Assembly (NCBI GenBank): GCA_026989215.1
Contig: JALSJV010000031.1
Coordinates: 1-32,113 of the forward strand
Length of the DNA stretch: 32,113 nucleotides
Source of the DNA: Acidimicrobiia bacterium
GTDB taxonomy: Bacteria > Actinomycetota > Acidimicrobiia > Spongiisociales > ZC4RG35
Reading direction: 5' to 3'
The notes under the pieces were generated by a model. It saw only the letters and a program-made list of their open reading frames with translations, was not told where the DNA came from and ran no database searches. A program made the position numbers and the translations under genes. The stretch's first letter is position 1. Every line of letters starts with the position of its first letter. This document shows positions 6,950-14,742 of this stretch, in pieces.

Positions 6950-7357
6950 GTGAACCCGCCCCTCGTCCCCGCCGACATCCCCCTCATCGGAGACGAGCGC
7001 CGCAAGAATTGGGCGAAGGTGGTCCGGGCGGTGGATCCCACCAAGTCGTCCGGCTGGGCGTACGAAGGGGAGTTCGTCGCGGTCGGCGGCATCCAGGACG
7101 TCCCGGTCGGGGCGGTGCTCATGGTGTACGGGGAGCGAGGCTCCCGAGCCAATCCGCTCATCGAAGCCCGCGTCTACCTGGTCAACGGCGACGGGACCCT
7201 GAGCGAGCACGCCCGGGCGAAGGGACGGGCCTGGGCCCGCACCCTCCGGGACCGGGTGTCCGAACTCCTCGAGGTGCCGCCCGTGATCGTCCCCGACCTC
7301 TCCTCCGTCTCCGACGAGGATCTCCTGGCGGAGGTACGTCGACGCGGCCTGCTCTGA
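6950..7357 (+). CDS. Conserved-looking protein of unknown function
   Basis: A 135-residue soluble protein with no family I recognise. It reads as alpha/beta: strands EFVAVGGIQDV, GAVLMVYGERG and ARVYLVNGDGTL, then a helix EHARAKGRAWARTLRDRVSELL and a charged C-terminal helix (SDEDLLAEVRRRGLL). The track shows a 532-residue ORF whose first 400 residues are a shadow of the opposite-strand MoaD fusion gene. I take the GTG at 6950, preceded by a purine-rich GAGGCGAG, as the start. A 7-codon reading frame beginning ATG at 6931 ends in a TGA that overlaps this GTG; it could be a coupled leader but is unproven. The next gene, a quinone oxidoreductase, starts 41 bp downstream. Confidence 0.65.
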   Translation: MNPPLVPADIPLIGDERRKNWAKVVRAVDPTKSSGWAYEGEFVAVGGIQDVPVGAVLMVYGERGSRANPLIEARVYLVNGDGTLSEHARAKGRAWARTLRDRVSELLEVPPVIVPDLSSVSDEDLLAEVRRRGLL

Positions 7358-7397
7358 GGTCGGTACGCTCCCGCGAGGCAGAGCAAGGAGGTTCGAG

Positions 7398-8375
7398 GTG
7401 CACGCCATCCAGGTCGGCCGTACCGGCGGCCCCGAGGTGCTCGACTGGGTGGACCTGCCGGATCCGACCCCCGGATCGGGCGAGGTGCTCGTCGAGGTCG
7501 CCGCCGCCGGCCTCAACTTCATCGACACCTACCATCGCACCGGTCTGTATCCCGTCGAACCGCCCTTCATCCCCGGCATGGAGGGGGCCGGCGTGGTGAC
7601 GGCCACCGGTCCCGACACCTCCATCTTCCAGCCCGGAGATCGGGTCGCCTGGCCGCTGCATCTCGGGTCCTACGCCGAGCAGGTCGTGGTCCCCGAGGAT
7701 CGGCTGGTCCCGGTCCCGCCGGAGATCGAGCTGGAGACCGCCGCCGCCGTCGTGCTCCAGGGGATGACCGCCCACTACCTCATCCACGACACGTATCCCC
7801 TCGCCGCCGGGGAGCGCTGCCTCATCCACGCCGCCGCCGGCGGGGTGGGGCTCCTGTGCGTCCAGATGGCGAAGCGGATCGGAGCCGAGGTGTTCGCCAC
7901 CGCGGGCGGACCGGAGAAGGTCGCCCTCGCCGAGGCCGCCGGCGCCGACCACGTGATCGACTACCGCGCTCGTGATTTCGGCGCGGTCATCACCGAGCTC
8001 GCCGGACCCAAGCCCCTCCACGTCGTCTACGACGGCGTCGGGGCAGCCACCTTCGACGCCTCGATGGAGCTGCTCCGACCCCGGGGAATGATGGTCACCT
8101 TCGGCAACGCCTCCGGACCGGTCGACCCCGTCCCGCCCCTGCGCCTCTCCCAGCTCGGATCGCTGTATCTGACCCGCCCCACCCTGGGCGACTACATCGC
8201 CACCCGCGAGGAGATGGAGCGCCGTGCCCGCGACCTCTTCGAGTGGATCGCCGAGGGAAGCCTCCGGGTCCGCATCGGCGAGCGCCTCCCCCTCGAGGAG
8301 GCCGGTCGAGCCCACGAGCTGCTCGAAGGGCGTGAGACGACCGGGAAGGTCATCCTCATCCCGCCCGGTCGCTGA
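7398..8375 (+). CDS. NADPH:quinone oxidoreductase (QorA-like, MDR superfamily)
   Basis: A 325-residue zinc-free medium-chain dehydrogenase/reductase. The N-terminal GroES-like part has AAGLNFIDTYHRTGLYP and PGMEGAGVV, and the Rossmann part has the nucleotide motif HAAAGGVGLLCVQMAK, both typical of quinone oxidoreductase 1. The structural-zinc cysteines of alcohol dehydrogenases are absent. It should reduce quinones or other electrophilic carbonyls with NADPH in the cytoplasm. The GTG start has a strong AAGGAGG ribosome site (7385-7391). Its last 20 bp overlap the 3' end of the converging oxidoreductase gene, so there is no room for a terminator between them. Confidence 0.85.
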   Translation: MHAIQVGRTGGPEVLDWVDLPDPTPGSGEVLVEVAAAGLNFIDTYHRTGLYPVEPPFIPGMEGAGVVTATGPDTSIFQPGDRVAWPLHLGSYAEQVVVPEDRLVPVPPEIELETAAAVVLQGMTAHYLIHDTYPLAAGERCLIHAAAGGVGLLCVQMAKRIGAEVFATAGGPEKVALAEAAGADHVIDYRARDFGAVITELAGPKPLHVVYDGVGAATFDASMELLRPRGMMVTFGNASGPVDPVPPLRLSQLGSLYLTRPTLGDYIATREEMERRARDLFEWIAEGSLRVRIGERLPLEEAGRAHELLEGRETTGKVILIPPGR

Positions 8376-9324
8376 CGTCGCGGATCCGATCGAGCAGGGC
8401 GAGGACGCCGAGGGAGGTGTCGAGGGGGTACCGGGGGCTCTCCACCAGACCCCGACGGAGGCAGCGGTGCACCTCCTCGACCTCGAACCGGTAGCCGGAA
8501 CCCACATAACCGACGTCGAAGGTCTCGACCAGCTTCGACCGTCGCCGGTGCTCGATGGAGGTCGAGTGGTGGAAGGGGGCGCGGACCACGAGCCTCCCCT
8601 CGGGACCGGCGACGAGGGCCTGGATGGCGGTGTCCGCCTGAAAGGAGCACCCGAGGACGGAGAGGGCGCCGCCCCGGTGCCGCATCACCGCGGCGAGCTG
8701 CAGATCGACGCCGGTGTCGGCATCGACCCGCACGGCCGCCACCACCTCGGGATCTCCCAGCAACGCCCGTGCGAAGGTGACGGGATAGATCCCCACGTCG
8801 AGCAGGGCGCCTCCGGCCTGTCGGGGATCCAGCCACCGACGAGCAGGGTCGGGATCCGCCGGGAATCCGAAATCGGCCTCCACGTACCGGACGGCACCGA
8901 TCCGTCCTTCGTCGATGAGTTCGAGGAGGACCTCCCATGCCGGTTGGAAGACCATCCACATCGCCTCCATGAGGAAGACCCGTTCTCGACGGGCGACCTC
9001 CACGAGGCGACGGGCTTGCTTCGCCGAGGGGGCGAGGGGCTTCTCACAGAGGACCGGAACCCCCCGTTCGAGGGCGGCGACGGCGTCGTCGACGTGGCGG
9101 TCGTGGGTGGAAGCCACGTAGACGACGTCGACGTCGGGACGTTCGGCCAGGGTGGCGGGGGTGGCGGCCACCGCCAGTCCGTGACGGGCGGCGAAGGAGG
9201 CCGCCCGTTCGGGGGAACGTGACGTCACGGCGACCGGCCGGGCCGACCGCATCTCGGCGAGGGTCGCCACCATCGCCTCCGCCATCCGGCCCGAACCCAC
9301 GATGCCCCAACCGAACCTTTCCAC
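8356..9324 (-). CDS. Gfo/Idh/MocA-family oxidoreductase
   Basis: A 322-residue NAD(P)-dependent dehydrogenase. The N-terminal Rossmann motif is GWGIVGSGRMAEAM and the family signature CEKPLAPSAKQARRLVEVA follows. A GALLDVGIYPVTFARALLG segment starts the C-terminal substrate domain, resembling the dihydrodiol/xylose dehydrogenase branch. The substrate is not evident. The track merges it into a 666-residue ORF whose upstream part is a shadow of the aminotransferase. I chose the GTG at 9324 (VERFGWGIVG), with an ATG at 9366 as the alternative. It is 101 bp after the aminotransferase gene, so operon membership is possible but not certain. Confidence 0.8.
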   Translation of the reverse strand: MERFGWGIVGSGRMAEAMVATLAEMRSARPVAVTSRSPERAASFAARHGLAVAATPATLAERPDVDVVYVASTHDRHVDDAVAALERGVPVLCEKPLAPSAKQARRLVEVARRERVFLMEAMWMVFQPAWEVLLELIDEGRIGAVRYVEADFGFPADPDPARRWLDPRQAGGALLDVGIYPVTFARALLGDPEVVAAVRVDADTGVDLQLAAVMRHRGGALSVLGCSFQADTAIQALVAGPEGRLVVRAPFHHSTSIEHRRRSKLVETFDVGYVGSGYRFEVEEVHRCLRRGLVESPRYPLDTSLGVLALLDRIRDVSDRAG

Positions 9325-9425
9325 GAATCCGACGGTAGCTCCTCCGGTCCGTCGGGTGACGAGCATCCCGGCGGCCGTGGGCCCGCATCGACCCCCCGCC
9401 CCGAAGGCGCGTTGAGCGACCGACC

Positions 9426-10577
9426 TCAGGGGCGGAGGCGCCGCAGACGCCGGAGCGCCTCCCCCAGGGTCTCCTCGTCCTTGCAGAACGCGAACCGCAC
9501 CAGCCGCCTCCCCTCCCCCGACGAGGGGTAGAAGGCCGACGGAGGGATGGCCGCCACCCCCACCTCGGTGATGAGGTGCTGGACGAAGGAGACGTCGTCG
9601 GGAAACCCGAAGGGCGTGTGATCCGCCAGGACGTAGTAGGCGCCCTCCGGCACGGTCACGTCGAACCCCAGCTCGGCGAGCCCCGCCGTGAGGAGATCCC
9701 GACGGCGGCGATACCCGGCGACGAGTTCGTCGTAGTACGCGTCGGGTGCGGCCAGAGCGGCGGCGGCGCCGTGCTGCATCGGGTTCGGGGTCGTGAAGGT
9801 GAGGAACTGGTGAGCCGCCCGCACCGCCGCCGTCAGGGACTCGGGTCCGATCGCCCATCCCGTCTTCCACCCCGTGAGCGAGAACGACTTGCCGATCGAC
9901 GACAGGGTGAGGGTCCGTTCCGCCATGCCGGGGAACGTCGCCAGACGCAGGTGCGTCCCCTCGTACACCATGCGTTCGTACACCTCGTCGGTGATGGCGA
10001 TCAGGTCGTGTCGCCGACAGATCTCGGCGACCGCCTCCAGCTCCTCTCGGTCGAAGACCCGCCCGGTCGGGTTGTGGGGAGTGTTGACGAGCACCGCCCG
10101 GGTGCGCGGGTTCACGACCCGCTCCAGCGCCTCCGGGTCGATCCGGAAGCCGGGGTGGTGCAGCGTCACGTAGCGAGCCACGGCGCCCGAAAGGGCACAT
10201 CCCACCGGATAGGCGTCGTAGACGGGTTCGAAGAGAATCACCTCGTCCCCCGGCTCGAACAACCCGAGGAACGCCGCCGCCAGAGCCTCCGTGCATCCGG
10301 AGGTGACGGTGATCTGGGTGTCCGGGTCGACGGCCAGACCCGTGTCGGTCTCCCACCGACGGGCGATCGCTTCCCGCAGCTCCGGAATCCCCATCGACGG
10401 CGGATACTGGTTCGAGGCGCTGCGGATCGCCTCGATGGCTGCTTCCTTGACGAAGTCGGGGCCTTCCCAGGTGGGATAACCCTGGCCGAGGTCGACGGCC
10501 CCGTGGGCCCGAGCCAAAGCCGTGATCTCGGTGAACACGGTGCTGCCGAAGGGAGCGAGACGTGACGCGACGGACAT
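9426..10577 (-). CDS. Class I/II PLP aminotransferase (DapC/YbdL/KAT-like)
   Basis: A 383-residue fold-type I aminotransferase. It has the substrate loop GQGYPTWEGPDFVKEAA, the NTPHNPTG motif, ITDEVYERMVY with the pyridine-nitrogen Asp and Tyr, the Schiff-base lysine in SSIGKSFSLTGWKTGW, and the carboxylate-binding Arg near the C terminus (RRLVRFAFCKDEE). The closest families are kynurenine/glutamine transaminase, methionine aminotransferase YbdL and actinobacterial DapC (N-succinyldiaminopimelate aminotransferase). Sequence alone does not separate them. The ATG at 10577 is used; the 745-residue track ORF includes a shadow of the AEC transporter. The AEC gene ends only 20 bp upstream, so these two likely form a transcript. 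Confidence 0.85.
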   Translation of the reverse strand: MSVASRLAPFGSTVFTEITALARAHGAVDLGQGYPTWEGPDFVKEAAIEAIRSASNQYPPSMGIPELREAIARRWETDTGLAVDPDTQITVTSGCTEALAAAFLGLFEPGDEVILFEPVYDAYPVGCALSGAVARYVTLHHPGFRIDPEALERVVNPRTRAVLVNTPHNPTGRVFDREELEAVAEICRRHDLIAITDEVYERMVYEGTHLRLATFPGMAERTLTLSSIGKSFSLTGWKTGWAIGPESLTAAVRAAHQFLTFTTPNPMQHGAAAALAAPDAYYDELVAGYRRRRDLLTAGLAELGFDVTVPEGAYYVLADHTPFGFPDDVSFVQHLITEVGVAAIPPSAFYPSSGEGRRLVRFAFCKDEETLGEALRRLRRLRP

Positions 10578-10597
10578 GGCCGCAAGGCTAGGACCGT

Positions 10598-11503
10598 TCA
10601 CAGCAGGGCGATCACCACCGGCAGGGTGAGCACCGACACCAACGTCCCGGCGAGCACCGTGGTGGTGACGAGATCCGGAGCCAGGTCGTGTTCGAGGGCG
10701 ATGAGGGCGGTGAAGACCGCCGGGGGCATCGCGAACTGGAGGATCACCACCCCGGCCGGCATCCCCGTCAGCCCGGCCCCCCACACGGCGGCGGCGGCGG
10801 CGGCGGGAGCGACCACCAGCTTGGCGACGAGGGTGCGGACCACGTCTCCGGAGAACCGAGGCATCCCCATCTCGGAGAGCTGGATCCCCAGGGTGAGGAG
10901 CATCATCGGGATGAGCGCCGCGGCGACCAGCGTCGTGGCGCGCCCCAACCACAGGGGAAGCTCGGCGTCGGCGACGTTCACGAACACGGCGGGGACGACC
11001 GCCAGGGTCATCGGCGCCGTCAGGGCCCGACCCAGCGAGACGAGCGCGCCCCCCTCCTCCCAGTTCGCCGCGGCCACGCCCACGACGAGGCCCACGACGT
11101 TGACGACCAGCAACACGATCCCGGCGAGGGGAAGCGCCGAGTCGCCGAAGGTGAAGACGACGATGGCGAGTCCGAAATTCCCGACGTTCCCGTACACCGA
11201 GGTCGTCAACCCGGCGGCCACGACGTCGGCGGGACGCCGGAAGAGGCGTCCGACGAGGACCGCCGCCAACCCGACCGCCAACATCGCCAACACCGAGGCC
11301 CCCACCACCCGGGCCACCAGGTCGGCGGTGAGGTCGGCCCTGGCGAGGATGTCGAAGACGAACACCGGCCCGAGGATCCAGTAGGCGACCTTGGCGAAGG
11401 AACGCGAGTCGAGCGCCAGCCTCCTCCCGGCGACCGCTCCCGTCGCCACCAACAGGAACACGGGAACGAGGATGTCCGCCAGGATGCGGCCGAGCTGGGT
11501 CAT
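10598..11503 (-). CDS. AEC (auxin efflux carrier) family transporter
   Basis: A 301-residue integral membrane protein with about ten hydrophobic segments. It carries the AEC hallmark SVYGNVGNFGLAIVVF in the first half and the mirrored, more divergent MPAGVVILQFAMPPAVF in the second half, the inverted-repeat crossover helices of the family. Members export or import organic acids, amino acids or related anions; no substrate can be named. The start is ATG (MTQLGRILADILVPVF). The downstream aminotransferase starts 20 bp away, which makes amino-acid or keto-acid traffic a reasonable guess (inference). Confidence 0.82.
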   Translation of the reverse strand: MTQLGRILADILVPVFLLVATGAVAGRRLALDSRSFAKVAYWILGPVFVFDILARADLTADLVARVVGASVLAMLAVGLAAVLVGRLFRRPADVVAAGLTTSVYGNVGNFGLAIVVFTFGDSALPLAGIVLLVVNVVGLVVGVAAANWEEGGALVSLGRALTAPMTLAVVPAVFVNVADAELPLWLGRATTLVAAALIPMMLLTLGIQLSEMGMPRFSGDVVRTLVAKLVVAPAAAAAAVWGAGLTGMPAGVVILQFAMPPAVFTALIALEHDLAPDLVTTTVLAGTLVSVLTLPVVIALL

Positions 11504-11676
11504 GGCCGGGAGCGTAGAGTCCGCCGACCCGGGACCATCGGATGCTCACGATCCTCGACGCCGACCGTCCCGTTCCCGCCTCCCTCGGGAGGCGCCGAGC
11601 TTCGGGGCGTGCCGTCACCGTCCGTTCACCCTGACAGGGCTCCCCGAACCGACGGAGACTCACCGAGACCGGCCGG
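11504..11676. other. Spacer with hairpin, no gene
   Basis: This 173-bp gap lies between the acyl-CoA synthetase stop and the AEC transporter start, both on the minus strand. It contains GCCTCC-CTCG-GGAGGC (11578-11593), a short GC hairpin without a T-run that could end the synthetase transcript. The AEC promoter should also lie here, but no clear -10/-35 pair is visible. Confidence 0.35.
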
Positions 11677-13284
11677 TCAGCGCTCCCGCAGCGCCCGCCG
11701 CATGATCTTGCCGGTGGTGGTCCGCGGGAGGTCGTCGACGAAGGTGACGCGGCGTGGCACCTCGTGGGCGGCGAGGCGGGTACGGACGTGCTCCTGCAGC
11801 TCGAGCTCCAGGGCCAAGGAGGCGCGGTGACCGGGCTTCAGGACCACGAAGGCGGCCGGCACCTCCCCCCGCACCTCGTCGGGCACCCCGACGACCGCGC
11901 ACATCGCCACCGCCGGATGGCTCATCAGGGACTCCTCGATCTCCCCCGGTCCGATCCGGTAGCCGCGGGAGATGATGACGTCGTCCTTGCGGGAACGGAA
12001 CCACAGGTAGCCGTCGTCGTCCTCCACCCCCAGGTCCCCGGTGAGGAGCCACCCGTCCCGGTATTTCTCGGCGGTCGCCTCGGGTCGGTTCCAGTAGCCG
12101 AGCATCATCACCGGATCCGGTCCCCTCACGGCGATCTCCCCCACCTCCCCGACGACCCGGTTCCCGTCGTCGTCGAGGACAGCGACCTCATGGCCGGGGA
12201 TCGGCCTCCCCATCGACCCGGGACGGACGGGCCACACCGAGGAGCAGTTCCCCACCACCAGGTTGCATTCGGTCTGTCCGTAGCCCTCGTTGATCCTCGC
12301 CCCGAGGGCCTCGGTACCCCAGGCGAGCACCTCGGCGCCGAGGGCCTCACCCCCGGTGAAGACGGCTCGCAGGGCAGCACCGTCGAGGCGCACCCCGTCA
12401 CGCCGCATCATCTTCAGGGCGGTGGGCGGCAGGAACGCCAGGGTGATCCGATGCTCGCCGATGAGGTCGACCGCCCGGCGCGGATCGAAGTCCCCTTCGG
12501 CGGTGAGCACCGCCATCCCGAAGTACCAGGCGGGGATCAGCACGTCCATCAACCCGCCGATCCACGCCCAATCCGCCGGCGTCCAGATGAGGTCGGCCGA
12601 CGCCGGAGCAGGCGGGCCGGTATGGGGCAGGGTCGCCCGGTCGTACCTCCCCTCGGGGGCGTGGTCGGCGAACTCGTAGTAGCACTCGAACCCGGGCAGA
12701 TGCCCGATGAGGGAACGGTGGGCGTGCACCGCCCCCTTGGGCGGGCCGGTCGTCCCCGACGTGTAGATGAGATAGGCGGGATCGTCGGCGGCGGTGTCGA
12801 CGGCGGCGACGGCGGGGCCGGCGAGGAGACGCCCGAAATCACCGTCCTCACCCGTGACCACCACGTCGAGGCCCGGAGCCGCCTCCCGGACCTTGTCGAG
12901 GTTGTCGGGGCTCACGATCGCCAGCTTCGCCCCCGAATCCTCCAACCGATAGGCGAGGGCGTCGGGGCCGAAGAGGGAGGCGAGGGGAAGCGAGACCGCC
13001 CCCAGCTTCCAGATGGCCAGATGGGCGAGCCCGGTCTCGAGGCACTGGGGGGCGACGATCGCCACCCGGTCGCCACGGGTGACCCCGCGTTCGGCGAGGG
13101 AGGCGGCGAGACGTCCCGACAGGTCGGCGAGCTCCCCGAAGGTGTGCTCGTGTCGACGCCCCGACCCGTCGATCCGGACGAGCGCCACCTTGGCCGCCGG
13201 GTGGTCGTCGGCACACGCCACTGCCAGGTTGAGCCTGGACGGGACGCGCCAGCGGAAGCCGGCCCTCAACCCCGCGTACTCCAT
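11677..13284 (-). CDS. AMP-forming acyl-CoA synthetase (medium-chain/acetyl-CoA synthetase-like)
   Basis: A 535-residue ANL-superfamily ligase that activates a carboxylic acid to acyl-AMP and then acyl-CoA. Motifs in order: the P-loop YTSGTTGPPKG (about residue 175), the aromatic segment LIWTPADWAWIGG, NEGYGQTE, the hinge-region LTGDLGVEDDDGYLWFRSRKDDVI, and the catalytic lysine in PRTTTGKIMRR near the C terminus. The overall pattern matches medium-chain acyl-CoA synthetases more than long-chain FadD enzymes. The acyl preference is not predictable here. It starts with ATG and diverges from the VOC gene across 49 bp, so the two promoters must be adjacent or overlapping. Confidence 0.88.
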   Translation of the reverse strand: MEYAGLRAGFRWRVPSRLNLAVACADDHPAAKVALVRIDGSGRRHEHTFGELADLSGRLAASLAERGVTRGDRVAIVAPQCLETGLAHLAIWKLGAVSLPLASLFGPDALAYRLEDSGAKLAIVSPDNLDKVREAAPGLDVVVTGEDGDFGRLLAGPAVAAVDTAADDPAYLIYTSGTTGPPKGAVHAHRSLIGHLPGFECYYEFADHAPEGRYDRATLPHTGPPAPASADLIWTPADWAWIGGLMDVLIPAWYFGMAVLTAEGDFDPRRAVDLIGEHRITLAFLPPTALKMMRRDGVRLDGAALRAVFTGGEALGAEVLAWGTEALGARINEGYGQTECNLVVGNCSSVWPVRPGSMGRPIPGHEVAVLDDDGNRVVGEVGEIAVRGPDPVMMLGYWNRPEATAEKYRDGWLLTGDLGVEDDDGYLWFRSRKDDVIISRGYRIGPGEIEESLMSHPAVAMCAVVGVPDEVRGEVPAAFVVLKPGHRASLALELELQEHVRTRLAAHEVPRRVTFVDDLPRTTTGKIMRRALRER

Positions 13285-13333
13285 GGGAGGATCGTACCGG
13301 GCAGAGCGGCGGCGTTTCGGCCAGAATCGGCCC

Positions 13334-14125
13334 GTGCGCCGCCTCGACCACGTCGTCCACGCCGTCTCCGATCTCGACGAGGCGGCCGACGCCTACGCCG
13401 AGGCCGGCTTCGTCGTCACCGGCCGGGCCGATCATCCCTTCGGCACCTCGAACCGGCTCGTCCTCCTCGGCGGTCCCGGCCCGGGATGCTACGTGGAGTT
13501 GGTGGCGGTGACCCGCCCTGCCCGAATCCCGCCGGCGACCCCGGACCGACCCTCCTTCGCCGACGCCGTGCGGTCCTTTCTCGCCGACGGCCCCGGCGCG
13601 GCGATGTTCGTCCTCGCCAGCGACGACCCCGACGCCGACCGCGCCGAGCTCGAGCGACGGGGCCTGCATCCCCTCCCCGTCTTCTCCTTCTCCCGGCCCG
13701 CTCCCCTCCCCGACGGCACCACCGTGACGGTGTCCTTCGACCTCGTGCCCCTCCATCCCCTCGGGCCCCACCTGGGCGTGTTCCTGTGCCGCCATCGCAC
13801 CCCCGAGCTGCTCTGGCGCCCCGAGTATCTCCGTCATCCCAACGGCGCCACCGCCCTCGGCGAGCTCGTCATCATCGGCGGGCCCGGACCGACCGAGCCG
13901 CTGGCGTCGCTCACCGGCTGCCGACCCACCTCCGTGCCCGGCGGAACCGCCTTCGATCTCGCCGGAGCGAGCCTCACCGTGCTCGACGCCGACGCCTACC
14001 GGCTCCGGTTCGACACCCCGGCTCCCCGGCGACGACCACCCGTGGCGGCGGCCGTCGTCATGACGGGGACGCGGGAGGTCTCCACCACGATCGCCGGCCT
14101 CCGGATCGAGGTGGCCGTCCCATGA
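13334..14125 (+). CDS. VOC-family protein (glyoxalase-like domain)
   Basis: A 263-residue protein with the vicinal-oxygen-chelate fold. It opens RRLDHVVHAVSDLDEAADAYAEAGF, the standard first beta-alpha unit with a metal-ligand His, and has GTSNRLVLLG and CYVELVAV in the following strands. This looks like the Glyoxalase-like (PF13468) branch, whose substrates are mostly unknown. The upstream 107 codons in the track ORF are a shadow of the acyl-CoA synthetase. The GTG at 13334 gives the correct fold start. Its stop overlaps the lipoprotein ATG as ATGA, so it heads a four-gene operon. Confidence 0.75.
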   Translation: MRRLDHVVHAVSDLDEAADAYAEAGFVVTGRADHPFGTSNRLVLLGGPGPGCYVELVAVTRPARIPPATPDRPSFADAVRSFLADGPGAAMFVLASDDPDADRAELERRGLHPLPVFSFSRPAPLPDGTTVTVSFDLVPLHPLGPHLGVFLCRHRTPELLWRPEYLRHPNGATALGELVIIGGPGPTEPLASLTGCRPTSVPGGTAFDLAGASLTVLDADAYRLRFDTPAPRRRPPVAAAVVMTGTREVSTTIAGLRIEVAVP

Positions 14126-14715
14126 GACGATGGATGGTCGCGGCACTGGTGCTGGCGGCCTGCACCTCCCCGACGGCCATCCCCGCCGACGAAGCCGAAC
14201 CACCGCCCACCGATCTGCTGACCGAACGGATCACCGTCGTCGCCGCCCACGTCGACCGCTGGGCGACGGCGCAGAGCCTGCGAGAGGCGAAGGCGGCCGC
14301 CGAGGCGGCGGCGAACCACGTCGTCGGACCCGGCGGACCCGGATTCGGGGACCGCGACGGTGACGGCGAGCTCCGCGGTCCCCGGGACGCCGGGATCCTC
14401 CCCGGGCTCGACGGCGAACCCCCCGGGTTCGCCCTCTCGGCCGCCCGCGCCGGCGGCCCCGACTGCATCACGAGGGACATCCTCGGCGGCAGCTGGGACG
14501 ACCCGAACGCCCGGTGGGCCGAGCTCGACGAAGTCGTGGAGACGTGGAGTCCCGACCGGAACACGATGCCCCGACTCGCCTCCCACGCCCAGCGCATCGT
14601 CGGCTGGGCCCTGCTCACCCTCCGCACCGACGACCTCGCCCAGGCCCGCACCTTCGGCTCCCACGCCCAGATCCACGTGGGGGTCTCCCGCGACGCCGTC
14701 CTCGCCTGCCGCTGA
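14122..14715 (+). CDS. Small lipoprotein with a calcium-loop-like motif
   Basis: A 197-residue predicted lipoprotein. A short basic N terminus (MRRW) and hydrophobic stretch lead to the lipobox LAAC with the lipidated Cys at residue 14. A helical Ala/Glu-rich part follows (about 40-70), then DRDGDGELRGPRD, which matches an EF-hand/dockerin-type DxDxDG loop. The C-terminal half contains RLASHAQRIVGWALLTLRTDDLAQA and two more cysteines. I do not recognise the family. It overlaps the VOC gene by 4 bp and precedes an oxidoreductase by 27 bp. The downstream genes are cytoplasmic, so their pairing with a surface lipoprotein is unexplained. Confidence 0.7.
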   Translation: MRRWMVAALVLAACTSPTAIPADEAEPPPTDLLTERITVVAAHVDRWATAQSLREAKAAAEAAANHVVGPGGPGFGDRDGDGELRGPRDAGILPGLDGEPPGFALSAARAGGPDCITRDILGGSWDDPNARWAELDEVVETWSPDRNTMPRLASHAQRIVGWALLTLRTDDLAQARTFGSHAQIHVGVSRDAVLACR

Positions 14716-14742
14716 TCGTCTCCCGGGCCTAGGGTGCCCGCC

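Noticed and set aside
5759-7357. 532-residue plus ORF
   Set aside because: The first 400 residues are an antisense shadow of the MoaD fusion gene. Only the part from 6950 looks like a protein.
8356-8375. Frameshift or misassembly between two converging genes that overlap by 20 bp
   Set aside because: Both proteins keep normal C termini, so a short convergent overlap is the simpler reading.
11764-14715. 983-residue plus ORF
   Set aside because: It is antisense to the acyl-CoA synthetase and out of frame with the VOC gene. Only its last 197 codons (the lipoprotein) are real.
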